Source: an uncultured Porticoccus sp. (GTDB lineage Bacteria; Pseudomonadota; Gammaproteobacteria; Pseudomonadales; Porticoccaceae). From it: DNA of 64,000 nt. Under the pieces are notes generated by a model, which saw only the letters and a program-made list of their open reading frames with translations, had not been told where the DNA came from and searched no databases. Position numbers and translations under genes: made by a program. The stretch lies in assembly GCF_913061305.1 (NCBI RefSeq), contig NZ_CAJXST010000010.1, forward strand, positions 1-64,000. Direction: 5' to 3'. Position 1 is the stretch's first letter. Every line of letters begins with the position of its first letter. This document shows, piece after piece, positions 35,205 to 45,009 of this stretch.

Positions 35205-36983
35205 ATGGTATCAGCCGCTGAGATGCCGGAGCGTCTACTGGACCTGGGCAATGTGCTCAACGATCTGGTGGCCGATGGCCTGTTGTCGCGCAGCGATGCC
35301 AATATGCTCGCCGGGGCGCAGCGCAGCCGCGAGCAGGCACTGCTGCATCCGCTGGCCTATATCGCAGGACAGCGTCCAGACAACCCCTCGAAACCCGGCA
35401 AGCAGCTCAATATCGATACTCTGACCCGCTGGCTGGCAGAGAAGGCCGACCTGGAAGTGGCACATATCGACCCGTTGCAGATTGATGTTGCCAGGGTCAC
35501 CGAGGTCATGTCTTTTCAGTTTGCCCGCCGCCACAGTATTCTGTGTATTGGCGTCAACGATACGGAATTGCTGATCGCGACGATGCAACCCTTCATCACG
35601 GAGTGGATGGCAAACCTTGAACAGACCAGCCGCAAAACCATCAGGCGGGTGGTGGTCAATCCGGTCGATCTGGCCAAGTACACCGTGGAATTCTACTCGC
35701 TGGCCAAATCGGTGTTTGGTGCGAAGGGCATTGCTGGCTCTAAACGGTCGGGTGTCACGAATTTTGAGCAGTTGTTACAGATCGGCTCCCTCAAGGATCC
35801 CGATGCCCAGGATCAGCACATTATCAATATTGTGGACTGGTTGCTGCAGTATGCTTTCGACCAGCGGGCCAGTGATATTCATCTGGAGCCGCGGCGGGAC
35901 AAGGGCCGGATTCGCTTTCGCATCGATGGCGTGTTGCATCAGGTCTATGATCTGCCCGATCAGGTGATGACCGCCGTCACCAGTCGTCTGAAAATTCTCG
36001 GCCGCATGAACGTAGCGGAAAAACGCCGCCCCCAGGACGGTCGGGTCAAGACCGTCACGCCAGCGGGTGGCGAAGTAGAGCTGCGTCTGTCCACCCTGCC
36101 CACCGCTTTTGGCGAAAAGCTGGTGATGCGGATTTTTGATCCCGATGTGCTGCTGCGCAGCTTTACCGATTTGGGGCTCAGTGGCGATGACCTGAAACGC
36201 TGGGAGATCATGACCGGTCGGCCCCATGGCATCGTGCTGGTCACCGGCCCCACTGGCTCGGGTAAAACCACCACCCTTTACTCCACCCTCAAGCGACTTG
36301 CCACCGAGGATGTGAACGTCAGTACCATCGAGGACCCCATCGAGATGGTCGAGGACAGCTTCAACCAGAGTCAGGTACAGCATAAAATCGACTTCGATTT
36401 CGCCGCGGGCATTCGAACCCTGATGCGGCAGGACCCGGATATCATCATGGTGGGCGAAATCCGGGACCTGGAGACAGCGCAGATGGCGATCCAGGCCGCC
36501 CTCACCGGACACCTTGTGTTGTCAACGCTGCACACCAATGATGCGCCCTCAGCGATCACCCGACTGCTGGACCTGGGCATTCCCGCCCACCTGATCAAGG
36601 TGACGGTCAACGGTATTATGGCCCAGCGCCTGGTGCGGACACTCTGTCCGCACTGCAAGGAGGCGGTAACCGTTGATCCGGCAGACTGGGAGTCGCTGGT
36701 GCGCCCCTGGAAAGTCAAATCACCGGCGACCATCTACCGCCCGGCAGGTTGTCTGGAGTGCCGCAATACCGGTTATCTCGGGCGGCAGGGTCTCTACGAG
36801 ATTCTGCCGTTGACGGAAACCATCAAACCACTGATCACCTCGGATACCAATATTTCCGCACTGCGTCTGCAGGCCATGAAAGAGGGGATGAGAACGTTGC
36901 GTCTCAGTGGTGCGCAGAAAGTGGGTGCGGGGTCTACCTCGGTGGAAGAGGTGATGCGCGTGGCCCCTGAATCGGGTGGATAG
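35205..36983 (+). CDS. GspE/PilB-type secretion or pilus ATPase, apparently orphan
   Basis: The protein (about 592 residues) has an N-terminal T2SSE-like domain (about 50-200) and a C-terminal AAA-type motor with Walker A GPTGSGKTT near residue 348, the Asp box, Walker B IIMVGEIRD near 412 and a tetracysteine zinc site C481-x2-C484 and C516-x2-C519. These are all features of hexameric ATPases that drive type II secretion or type IV pili. No pilin, inner-membrane platform or secretin gene lies nearby, so its partner system is unknown. ATG at 35205 is used; there is no strong ribosome binding site. An upstream GTG at 35178 is possible. Confidence 0.88.
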   Translation: MVSAAEMPERLLDLGNVLNDLVADGLLSRSDANMLAGAQRSREQALLHPLAYIAGQRPDNPSKPGKQLNIDTLTRWLAEKADLEVAHIDPLQIDVARVTEVMSFQFARRHSILCIGVNDTELLIATMQPFITEWMANLEQTSRKTIRRVVVNPVDLAKYTVEFYSLAKSVFGAKGIAGSKRSGVTNFEQLLQIGSLKDPDAQDQHIINIVDWLLQYAFDQRASDIHLEPRRDKGRIRFRIDGVLHQVYDLPDQVMTAVTSRLKILGRMNVAEKRRPQDGRVKTVTPAGGEVELRLSTLPTAFGEKLVMRIFDPDVLLRSFTDLGLSGDDLKRWEIMTGRPHGIVLVTGPTGSGKTTTLYSTLKRLATEDVNVSTIEDPIEMVEDSFNQSQVQHKIDFDFAAGIRTLMRQDPDIIMVGEIRDLETAQMAIQAALTGHLVLSTLHTNDAPSAITRLLDLGIPAHLIKVTVNGIMAQRLVRTLCPHCKEAVTVDPADWESLVRPWKVKSPATIYRPAGCLECRNTGYLGRQGLYEILPLTETIKPLITSDTNISALRLQAMKEGMRTLRLSGAQKVGAGSTSVEEVMRVAPESGG

Positions 36984-37055
36984 ACCATCCCCGATGGCTG
37001 CCATGTCTGTGTCAATGCCAACCCTATTATCCTGTCGAATCGAGAAAGTCGCGTT

Positions 37056-39959
37056 ATGTTGAAAAGCCCCGAAGAACTACCGTCAGTCCTGCAGGAGCAA
37101 TGGGTGCTGCGCAGGAATTACTTTACGGGACGGGCCACCGCTGGGCAGCAAGAATGGCTGGCCTCGTTACTCGAGGGCGGGACAATGGTACGACAGCTGC
37201 CACTGGTCTGGGCCTGCAGTGAATACGTTGCCGCCACCTGTGCCGGCCAGCCGACCCTGTTCCAGCAGTTGGTGGAATCCGGCGATCTCGAGGCCAGCTA
37301 TTCCGATACCGCGCTAAAAGAGCACCTCGCCCTGTGGCTCGGGGATGTCGCCGGTGAAGCTGAGCTTCTCAAGGTGTTGCGCCAGTTCCGAACGCGGGAA
37401 ATGGTGCGCATTATCTGGCGGGATCTCTCCCGATCAGCTGAGCTGGAGGAGACCACCGCGGATATGTCCCGGCTGGCCGAAGCCTGCCTGCAGGGTGCGC
37501 TGGATTTTCTGTATCCCCTGGCGTGCGCCGAATGGGGCACTCCGGTTGATGCAGGCGGTGAGCCCCAGCAGCTGGTGATTCTGGGTATGGGCAAGCTGGG
37601 GGCCTGCGAGCTGAACGTGTCTTCCGACATCGATCTGATTTTTGCTTACCCCGAAGCCGGCGAGACCCGCGGTGGCCGCCGCAGTCTGAGCAATCAGGAG
37701 TTTTTTATTCGTCTCGGCCAGTGGCTGGTCAAGGCGCTCGATACCCCCACCGCCGACGGCTTTGTTTTCCGTGTGGATATGCGTTTACGGCCCTACGGCC
37801 AGAGTGGCGCGCTGGTGCTCAATTTCGATGCCATGGAAGAGTACTACCAGACCCAGGGGCGGGACTGGGAGCGCTACGCCATGATCAAGGCGCGGGTGGT
37901 GGCCGGTGATCGGGCGGCGGGCAGTCGGCTGATGGCGATGTTGCGACCCTTTACTTACCGCAAGTACCTCGATTTCAGTGCCTTTGAATCCCTGCGGGGG
38001 ATGAAGGCGATGATCAACAGGGAGGTGCAGCGAAAGGGCTTGGTGAGTGATGTCAAGCGCGGTGCGGGTGGTATACGCGAGGTTGAATTTGTCGCCCAGG
38101 CCTTCCAGATTATTCGCGGGGGCCGCGACCGGCGGTTCCAGACGCCACCGCTGAAAGAGGTGCTGGAGCTGTTGGGGCAGGAGGGATTGCTGCCGCTCGA
38201 AGATACCGAAAGACTCTACCGGGGTTACCGGTTTCTGCGCAATGTGGAGCATGTGCTGCAGGGGTGGCAGGACAAGCAGACCCAGTCATTACCGGCTGAT
38301 GAGCTCGGCCAATGCCGGGTCGCTTATCTGATGGGCTGCGCAGGCTGGGATCAGTTTCTGGAACAGCTGGACCAATACCGCCAGTTTATTCACCAGCTGT
38401 TTGAAGACGTGGTTGCCGAACAGCATCAGGGTGATGGGGGTGAGAATGTGCCTGAGGAACACCCGTTGGCGGAGCAGGTTTGGCAGGCTGTCGATGGCGA
38501 TGAGTTAATGCCCGAAGAGCTCGGGACCATGGGTTACGATCTGCCGGAAAAGGCGGCGGAGATGATCAACACGGTGCGCGGCAGTCGGTCGGTGCAATCC
38601 ATGGCCAATGACACCCGCAGTCGGCTGGACAGGTTGATGCCCCAACTGATCAGCATTTGCGGACAATGGGATAATGCCACCGAAACCCTTGGGCGGGTGC
38701 TCAAACTGGTAGAAGCCGTTGCTCGCCGCAGCGCCTATCTGTTGCTGTTGAAGGAAAACCCGGCGGCGTTGCAAAGCACCGTCAAGCTCTTTTCCGGCAG
38801 TTCGTGGGTGGCAGACCAGCTGGTCCGCTATCCGGCACTTCTCGATGAGTTGCTGGACAGCCGAACACTTTTTTCGCTGCCGGAAAAATCAACCCTTGAG
38901 GACGAGTTGCACCAGCAATTGCTCCGGGTGCCCACCGATGACCTGGAATCCCAGATGGAAGTGCTGCGCTATTTTCAGCAGTCACACAGCCTGCGGGTGG
39001 CCGCCTGTGAGCTGGAAGAAATATTGCCCTTGATGAAAGTGAGCGATTATCTGACCTGGCTGGCGGAGGCGATCCTGAGCCATGTGCTGCAATTGGCCTG
39101 GAGCCAGCTGGTGGAGCGGCATGGTTACCCGAAAACGGCAGAGGGGGAAACAGCGGGATTTTTGATTGTCGGTTACGGCAAGCTCGGCGGCATTGAGCTG
39201 GGGCACGGCTCCGATCTCGATCTGGTATTCCTCCACGACGCCGATGCGGCCGCTGCCACGGATGGCGTACACCCGCTGGACAGCGCGACTTTTTTTGCCC
39301 GGTTGGGGCAGCGTATTGTGCATATTCTCACCGCCAAAACGTCCTCCGGTGACCTCTATGAAGTGGATATGCGGCTGAGGCCGTCCGGTAGCTCCGGCAT
39401 GCTGGTCTCTTCCCTGGCAGCATTTGAAAAGTACCAGTTGGGCGAAGCCTGGACCTGGGAGCACCAGGCGCTGGTGCGCGCCAGGCCGGTAGCCGGGTCC
39501 GAAAAGCTGGTCCGGGCTTTTGCCGAGATTCGTCACCGAGTGCTGGTGCTGCCGCGGCAAAGAGACAAGCTGATAGCCGATGTGCTCGAGATGCGCGGCA
39601 GAATGAAGAAACACCTCGCCAGTGGTAAAGCGGATCAGGACCGGGTATTCCACCTGAAGCAGGACCCGGGAGGTATCGTCGACATCGAATTTATGGTTCA
39701 ATTTGCGGTCTTGGCCTGGTCCCATGAAATTCCCGATTTGACTCGCTGGAGCGATAACATCCGTATCCTTGAATGCCTTGAGGAAAGTGATGTCCTGTCA
39801 GTTGAGGAGGTGGACATTTTGACCAGCGCCTACAAAAATTACCGATCTGCCGGCCATCGACTTCAGCTGCAACAGGCGGAGCTTGTCGTCAGTGCGACAG
39901 AGTTTGCGGCGCAACGGCAACAGGTGGTGGCACTCTGGCATCGGTTGCTCGGAGAATAA
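37056..39959 (+). CDS. glnE: Bifunctional glutamine synthetase adenylyltransferase/deadenylase
   Basis: GlnE adds and removes AMP on glutamine synthetase in response to PII. The 967-residue protein has two nucleotidyltransferase domains with the paired motifs GMGKLGACELNVSSDIDLIF (first, deadenylase side) and GYGKLGGIELGHGSDLDLVF (second, adenylyltransferase side), separated by helical regulatory regions. Length is usual. In Pseudomonas glnE also precedes ilvE and the waa cluster. A candidate terminator lies in the 53-base gap to ilvE. Confidence 0.97.
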   Translation: MLKSPEELPSVLQEQWVLRRNYFTGRATAGQQEWLASLLEGGTMVRQLPLVWACSEYVAATCAGQPTLFQQLVESGDLEASYSDTALKEHLALWLGDVAGEAELLKVLRQFRTREMVRIIWRDLSRSAELEETTADMSRLAEACLQGALDFLYPLACAEWGTPVDAGGEPQQLVILGMGKLGACELNVSSDIDLIFAYPEAGETRGGRRSLSNQEFFIRLGQWLVKALDTPTADGFVFRVDMRLRPYGQSGALVLNFDAMEEYYQTQGRDWERYAMIKARVVAGDRAAGSRLMAMLRPFTYRKYLDFSAFESLRGMKAMINREVQRKGLVSDVKRGAGGIREVEFVAQAFQIIRGGRDRRFQTPPLKEVLELLGQEGLLPLEDTERLYRGYRFLRNVEHVLQGWQDKQTQSLPADELGQCRVAYLMGCAGWDQFLEQLDQYRQFIHQLFEDVVAEQHQGDGGENVPEEHPLAEQVWQAVDGDELMPEELGTMGYDLPEKAAEMINTVRGSRSVQSMANDTRSRLDRLMPQLISICGQWDNATETLGRVLKLVEAVARRSAYLLLLKENPAALQSTVKLFSGSSWVADQLVRYPALLDELLDSRTLFSLPEKSTLEDELHQQLLRVPTDDLESQMEVLRYFQQSHSLRVAACELEEILPLMKVSDYLTWLAEAILSHVLQLAWSQLVERHGYPKTAEGETAGFLIVGYGKLGGIELGHGSDLDLVFLHDADAAAATDGVHPLDSATFFARLGQRIVHILTAKTSSGDLYEVDMRLRPSGSSGMLVSSLAAFEKYQLGEAWTWEHQALVRARPVAGSEKLVRAFAEIRHRVLVLPRQRDKLIADVLEMRGRMKKHLASGKADQDRVFHLKQDPGGIVDIEFMVQFAVLAWSHEIPDLTRWSDNIRILECLEESDVLSVEEVDILTSAYKNYRSAGHRLQLQQAELVVSATEFAAQRQQVVALWHRLLGE

Positions 39960-39966
39960 TAAACCT

Positions 39967-39990
39967 CTGACCGGCGGTTCTTTCGGTCAG
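39967..39990 (+). terminator. Candidate weak terminator after glnE
   Basis: CTGACCG and CGGTCAG form a seven-bp stem with a ten-base loop, followed after three bases by an A/T-rich stretch ending in five T. The T-run is displaced, so readthrough into ilvE is likely. Confidence 0.4.
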
Positions 39991-40012
39991 TCTAAATTTT
40001 TAGGAGACACCC

Positions 40013-40942
40013 ATGTCATTTGCTGATCGCGATGGCTATATCTGGTTTGATGGTGAGATGGTGCCCTGGCGTGAAGCCAAGGTTCACGTACTGACCCACA
40101 CGTTACATTATGGCATGGGCGTCTTCGAGGGGGTGCGCGCCTACCAGACGCCGGATCGCGGCGCGGCTATTTTCAGGCTCAAGGATCACACGGACCGACT
40201 GTTCAATTCCGCCAAGATCATGGGCATGAAGATGCCCTTCAACAGGGATCAACTGAATGCAGCGCAGAAACAGGTGGTGCTGGAGAACGATCTGCACGAA
40301 GCCTACCTGAGGCCGATGGCCTTTCTCGGCTCCGAAGGCATGGGGTTGCGGGCTGATTCCCTGCAGACCCACGTGATTGTCGCTGCCTGGACCTGGCCTT
40401 CCTACATGAGTCCGGAATCCCTGGAAAAGGGTATCCGCATTCGCACGTCGTCCTTCACCCGCCACCATGTCAACATTGCCATGACCAAGGCCAAGGCCAA
40501 CGGCAACTACATCAATTCCATGCTGGCCCTGCGGGAAGCGCTGGATTGTGGTTGTGAAGAGGCTTTGTTGCTGGACCCGGAAGGGTATGTCGCCGAGGGC
40601 AGTGGTGAGAACGTCTTCATTGTTCGCGACAATGTGCTCTATACACCGGAACTGACCTCCTGCCTCGACGGTATTACCCGAAAAACAGTCATGCAGCTGG
40701 CCGGGGAAGCCGGCTACCGGGTAGTGGAAAAGCGGATCACTCGCGACGAGGTTTATATTGCCGATGAAGCATTTTTCACAGGCACTGCGGCCGAGGTGCT
40801 GCCCATCCGCGAGCTGGATGGCCGCACCATTGGTGAAGGCGCACGGGGTCCCATCACCGGGCAGCTGCAGTCACAGTACTTTGATCTGGTGCGCGGCCTT
40901 CGCGGCGAGCATCAGGAGTGGCTTGCGCCGGTGGGGCAGTAA
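40013..40942 (+). CDS. ilvE: Branched-chain amino acid aminotransferase
   Basis: IlvE transaminates branched-chain keto acids with glutamate using pyridoxal phosphate. The 309-residue fold-type IV protein shows HVLTHTLHYGMGVFEGVRAY, the Lys-bearing segment MTKAKANGNYINSMLALREA, EGYVAEGSGENVFIV and the late EVLPIRELDGRTIGEG. TAGGAG lies about seven bases before its ATG. It sits between glnE and the waa genes, as in Pseudomonas. Confidence 0.97.
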   Translation: MSFADRDGYIWFDGEMVPWREAKVHVLTHTLHYGMGVFEGVRAYQTPDRGAAIFRLKDHTDRLFNSAKIMGMKMPFNRDQLNAAQKQVVLENDLHEAYLRPMAFLGSEGMGLRADSLQTHVIVAAWTWPSYMSPESLEKGIRIRTSSFTRHHVNIAMTKAKANGNYINSMLALREALDCGCEEALLLDPEGYVAEGSGENVFIVRDNVLYTPELTSCLDGITRKTVMQLAGEAGYRVVEKRITRDEVYIADEAFFTGTAAEVLPIRELDGRTIGEGARGPITGQLQSQYFDLVRGLRGEHQEWLAPVGQ

Positions 40943-40965
40943 GCCCGGATCCGCCGGGACATTGC

Positions 40966-42003
40966 ATGGCATCGGGTAAAAAAATTCTCATCATCGGTCC
41001 CTCGTGGATAGGGGACATGGTGATGGCGCAGTCTCTGTTTATTCTTCTCAAACAGCAGTTTCCGGACGCTCGGATTCATGTGTTGGCTCCGGCCTGGAGT
41101 CGGCCATTGCTGGCGCGTATGCCCGAGGTCGAACGGGCGATTGATATGCCCGTTGGGCACGGCAGCCTGATGTGGTCGGTGCGCCGCCAGATTGCCCGGG
41201 AGTTGCGCGCCGAAGGTTACAGTCAGGCCATTGTGTTGCCGAATTCTCTCAAGTCTGCGCTGATTCCCTGGCTAGCCCGGATCCCTCTCCGGACTGGCTG
41301 GAAAGGGGAAATGCGCTATCTGCTGTTGAACGATCTCCGCCATCTGGACAAGCAGCAGTACCCCCTGATGGTGCAGCGTTTTGATGCCCTGGCGTTGCCG
41401 GAGGCCGCCGCGCTGCCAACCTCGTTGCCGGCTCCCGACCTGCATGCGAAAACAGACCGGGTTCCGGCACTGCGCCAGCAGTTTGACCTTCAGGCCAATC
41501 AAAACATTCTGGCACTCTGTCCCGGAGCCGAGTTCGGCCCGGCCAAGCGCTGGCCGGAGCAGCATTACACGACCGTGGCTGGCCACCAGATTGCCAGGGG
41601 CTGGCAGGTCTGGTTGCTGGGCTCGGAAAAAGACCGCCCGGTGGCGCAGGCCATTATCGACGGTTTGCCTGAGCAGCAGCGAAGCCAATGCCATAACCTG
41701 GCGGGCAAAACCAGCCTGGATGAGGCGATCGACCTGATGTCGGTCGTCGATGCCGTGGTGAGCAATGATTCCGGGTTGATGCATATAGCCGCTGCCCTGA
41801 ACCGTCCGCTGGTGGTGGTTTATGGTTCCACCTCGCCCGCCTTTACGCCGCCGCTCAATGATGAGGTGGCGATTTTGTCAATTCCCGTGGATTGTGGGCC
41901 GTGCTTCAAGCGCGAATGCCCGCTGGGACACCTCAAGTGTCTCAGGGAGTTATACCCGGAACGGGTGACGGCGGCTCTCGATCGACTGGTGTCTGCACCA
42001 TGA
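40966..42003 (+). CDS. waaF: ADP-heptose:LPS heptosyltransferase II
   Basis: WaaF adds the second heptose to the LPS inner core. The 345-residue GT9 protein begins MASGKKILIIGPSWIGDMVMAQSL and has CPGAEFGPAKRWPEQHY and the donor-site segment VVSNDSGLMHIAAALNRP. ATG at 40966 is chosen over upstream in-frame codons that overlap ilvE. The four-base ATGA overlap with waaC shows tight coupling. Confidence 0.96.
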   Translation: MASGKKILIIGPSWIGDMVMAQSLFILLKQQFPDARIHVLAPAWSRPLLARMPEVERAIDMPVGHGSLMWSVRRQIARELRAEGYSQAIVLPNSLKSALIPWLARIPLRTGWKGEMRYLLLNDLRHLDKQQYPLMVQRFDALALPEAAALPTSLPAPDLHAKTDRVPALRQQFDLQANQNILALCPGAEFGPAKRWPEQHYTTVAGHQIARGWQVWLLGSEKDRPVAQAIIDGLPEQQRSQCHNLAGKTSLDEAIDLMSVVDAVVSNDSGLMHIAAALNRPLVVVYGSTSPAFTPPLNDEVAILSIPVDCGPCFKRECPLGHLKCLRELYPERVTAALDRLVSAP

Positions 42004-43064
42004 CGTCGATACTGCTGATTAAAACCTCGTCCCTGGGTGATGTGATCCACAGTTTGCCGGCGCTCACCGATGCAGCCGCCGCCATCCCCGGCATCCGTTT
42101 TGACTGGGTGGTGGAGGAGTCCTTTGTGGAGGTTCCGGCCTGGCATCCGGCGGTTGATCGGGTGATTCCGGTTGCCCTGCGGCGCTGGCGAAAACACCCG
42201 TTGCAGGCCCGGCGTAGTGGTGAGTGGGCCGAGTTCAAAAGCCGTATTGCCGAGCGCCCCTACGACGCGGTGATCGACGCCCAGGGGCTGTTGAAGAGCG
42301 CGTGGCTGACCCGTTATGCAAAAGGCCGAAGATTTGGTCTGGACCGGCAGTCGGCGAGGGAATCGCTGGCGGCACTGTTTTACCACCAGCCCATTGCCGT
42401 ACCGAGAGGCCAGCACGCGGTCGAGCGGGTGCGGCAGTTATTTTCGGCGGCGCTGGGTTATGCTTTGCCGACGGGCCTCGGTGACTACGGTCTGAATCGT
42501 CAGGCCCTGGCCGGGCTCTCCTCGGATCGGCCCCAGGTGCTGTTTTTTCATGGCACCACCTGGTCGAGTAAGCACTGGCCCGAGTTGTATTGGCGTGAGC
42601 TGGCTGAAAAGCTGGTCGAGCGTGAAATCGGGGTTCAGCTGCCCTGGGGCAACGCCGAGGAAAAGGCTCGGGCAGAACGGATTGCCGAGGGCCTCCAGCG
42701 AGTGCAGGTGCTGCCCTCATTATCCCTGGCCGACATGGCCGGCGTAGTGGCGGGAGCGCAGGCCTGCGTCGCCGTTGATACAGGTTTGGGGCACCTCGCC
42801 GCAGCGCTTGATGTGCCCTGTCTGTCGCTGTTTGGCCCCACCGATGCGGGGCTTACCGGCGCTTATGGTCCCTCGCAAGTCCATCTTGCCAGCGACTTTC
42901 CCTGCGCGCCCTGTTTGCAGAAAACCTGCCAATACCGTCCCACCGCCGAGGAGGCTCGACAATTCGACCTGCAGCGCGAACAACCGCTATGCTTTACCCG
43001 TGTTGCCCCCGACAATGTATTTGAGCGCCTGCAGAAGCTGCTGGCGGACCATGGAGCGATTTGA
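42000..43064 (+). CDS. waaC: ADP-heptose:LPS heptosyltransferase I
   Basis: WaaC adds the first heptose to Kdo2-lipid A. The 354-residue GT9 protein begins MTSILLIKTSSLGDVIHSLPAL, contains HGTTWSSKHWPELYWRELAE and the nucleotide-sugar segment CVAVDTGLGHLAAALDVPCLSLFG with PTDAGLTGAYG. The start overlaps the waaF stop by four bases; a longer frame upstream lies inside waaF and is not used. waaG starts on the last base of its stop codon. Confidence 0.96.
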   Translation: MTSILLIKTSSLGDVIHSLPALTDAAAAIPGIRFDWVVEESFVEVPAWHPAVDRVIPVALRRWRKHPLQARRSGEWAEFKSRIAERPYDAVIDAQGLLKSAWLTRYAKGRRFGLDRQSARESLAALFYHQPIAVPRGQHAVERVRQLFSAALGYALPTGLGDYGLNRQALAGLSSDRPQVLFFHGTTWSSKHWPELYWRELAEKLVEREIGVQLPWGNAEEKARAERIAEGLQRVQVLPSLSLADMAGVVAGAQACVAVDTGLGHLAAALDVPCLSLFGPTDAGLTGAYGPSQVHLASDFPCAPCLQKTCQYRPTAEEARQFDLQREQPLCFTRVAPDNVFERLQKLLADHGAI

Positions 43065-44197
43065 TGCAACTGGCGTTTTTACTCTACAAGTATTTTCCGT
43101 TTGGCGGTTTGCAGCGGGACCTGGTCAGGATTGCACAAACCTGTCAGCAGCGCGGACACCGCATCAGGGTTTATACGCTGAGTTGGCAGGGGGATATGCC
43201 GGAGGGGTTTGAAGTGGTAACAGTGCCGGTGCGGGCCTGGCTCAATCATCGCCGCTATAAAAAGTTTACCCGCTGGGTTGAGGCCGACATGCGCAGGCGA
43301 CCGGTCGATCGGGTGGTCGGCTTCAACAAGATGCCCGGCCTCGATGTCTATTACGCAGCGGACCCCTGTTTCGAGGACAAATCCCGCCGACTGCGAAAGC
43401 CGTGGTATCGCTACAGCCCGCGCTACCGGCATTTTTCTGCCTATGAAAGAGCGGTTTTCTCCCCCGCGGCAAAAACCGAATTGTTGATGATCTCTGCCAC
43501 CCAGCAGGCCCTGTTCAAACAGTATTACGCCACGCCCGAGCACCGTTTCCATCTGTTGCCGCCGGGTATTTCTCCCGACCGCCGCGCCCCGGCCAATGCT
43601 GCCGAGTTGCGGGTTGCCGCCCGCCAGAAGCTGGGTGCAGAATTCGCCCTGCCAGCCGATGGCCTGTTGCTGGTTCAGATAGGGTCAGACTTTGAGCGCA
43701 AAGGACTCGATCGCAGTATTCAGGCCCTGGCGGCGCTGCCCGAAGCGCTGCGCGCCCGAACCCGGTTGGTGGCGCTGGGTTCTGACGATCCTGCGAAAAT
43801 GCAGGGTCTGGCGGATCAGTTGGGCGTCGGGACGCAGGTCTTTATGCCCGGCGGCCGGTCCGATGTCCCGGATTTTCTATTGGCGGCAGACCTGCTGCTG
43901 CATCCGGCCCGCCACGAAAACACCGGTACCGTACTGCTGGAAGCTTTAGTGGCCGGCCTGCCTCTGCTGGTGACCGAAGCTTGTGGTTATGCCCATTATG
44001 TACTCGATGCGGACTGTGGTCGTGTGGCTACTCAGCCGTTCGACCAGTCGACCTTCAACCGTCTGCTTGCGGAGATGCTGGCCAGTGACCGGGATCGCGC
44101 ACGCTGGCACGACAATGCCCTGCGGTTTGCCGACGAGACCGATTTATACAGCATGCCCGAGCGCGCGGCTGACATTATTCTGGGGAGCACAGCTTGA
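43064..44197 (+). CDS. waaG: LPS core glucosyltransferase I (WaaG)
   Basis: WaaG adds the first outer-core hexose to heptose II. The 377-residue GT4 protein has the acceptor-side FPFGGLQRDLVRIAQTC, the donor-side IGSDFERKGLDRSIQAL and the GT4 motif HENTGTVLLEALVAGLPLL with the conserved Glu residues. ATG at 43064 overlaps the waaC stop by one base. In Pseudomonas WaaG stands in the same position before waaP; the exact sugar added here cannot be told. Confidence 0.94.
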   Translation: MQLAFLLYKYFPFGGLQRDLVRIAQTCQQRGHRIRVYTLSWQGDMPEGFEVVTVPVRAWLNHRRYKKFTRWVEADMRRRPVDRVVGFNKMPGLDVYYAADPCFEDKSRRLRKPWYRYSPRYRHFSAYERAVFSPAAKTELLMISATQQALFKQYYATPEHRFHLLPPGISPDRRAPANAAELRVAARQKLGAEFALPADGLLLVQIGSDFERKGLDRSIQALAALPEALRARTRLVALGSDDPAKMQGLADQLGVGTQVFMPGGRSDVPDFLLAADLLLHPARHENTGTVLLEALVAGLPLLVTEACGYAHYVLDADCGRVATQPFDQSTFNRLLAEMLASDRDRARWHDNALRFADETDLYSMPERAADIILGSTA

Positions 44198-45009
44198 AGT
44201 TGTTTCTGGCCGAGCCCTTCGCGTCGCGATGGCGGGACAGCGATCCGTTTGAGGCGGCGTTTTCCCTGACTGGTGAACTGTTCCGGGATATGGGTGACCG
44301 CCGCACAACCCGTTTTGAATGTGAAGGTGGCGCGTACTTCGTGAAAACCCATGCCGGTATCGGTATCGGGGAGTTGCTCAAAAACCTGCTCTATCTGCGC
44401 GCCCCGGTGTTGGGCGCCGAAAATGAATACCGGGCCATCTCCCGTCTGGCAGAGTTGGGGGTGGAGACCATGACGGCAGTGGCGTTCGGTCGACGCGGCT
44501 GGAATCCGGCCAACGAGAAATCCTTCCTGATAACCCGTGCGCTGGAGCCCACATTGCCCCTGGACGAATACTGTAATCCCCAGGTGCTGGCCTCAATGGG
44601 CGTGAGTGAACGCCGCGCCTTGGTGCGACGGCTGGCGCGCATTTCCAGAACCCTGCATGACAACGGCATCAATCACCGGGATTACTATCTGTGTCACTTT
44701 CTGCTCGATACCTCCTCTGCAATGGAGGCGGTTGCGGTGTCGAAGCGGCCGCTTTATCTGATTGATCTGCACCGGGTGCAGATCCGCCACCGTACCCCCC
44801 GCCGCTGGCGACACAAGGATCTGGCGGCACTCTTTTATTCGGCGCGCCGGGTGGGTTTCGACGAACGGGATGTGGCGTGTTTTCTGGTGGAGTACAAACA
44901 GCAGCCCCTGCGAAGGGCCCGCGACGAAAACCGTCGACTTTGGCATGCTGTGCGCGAGGACGCGGATAAGTTGCACCGTAAGGGCATCAGAAAGGGGTAT
45001 CACACCTGA
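44194..45009 (+). CDS. waaP: LPS core heptose I kinase (WaaP)
   Basis: WaaP phosphorylates heptose I of the inner core, a step that stabilises the outer membrane. The 271-residue protein is a eukaryote-like kinase fold: nucleotide Lys in CEGGAYFVKTH, catalytic loop H161-R-D163 in INHRDYYLCHFLL and metal-binding D191 in LIDLHRVQIR. All catalytic residues are present. The start is a TTG at 44194 overlapping the waaG stop by four bases. It is the first of four consecutive kinase-like genes. Confidence 0.94.
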   Translation: MKLFLAEPFASRWRDSDPFEAAFSLTGELFRDMGDRRTTRFECEGGAYFVKTHAGIGIGELLKNLLYLRAPVLGAENEYRAISRLAELGVETMTAVAFGRRGWNPANEKSFLITRALEPTLPLDEYCNPQVLASMGVSERRALVRRLARISRTLHDNGINHRDYYLCHFLLDTSSAMEAVAVSKRPLYLIDLHRVQIRHRTPRRWRHKDLAALFYSARRVGFDERDVACFLVEYKQQPLRRARDENRRLWHAVREDADKLHRKGIRKGYHT

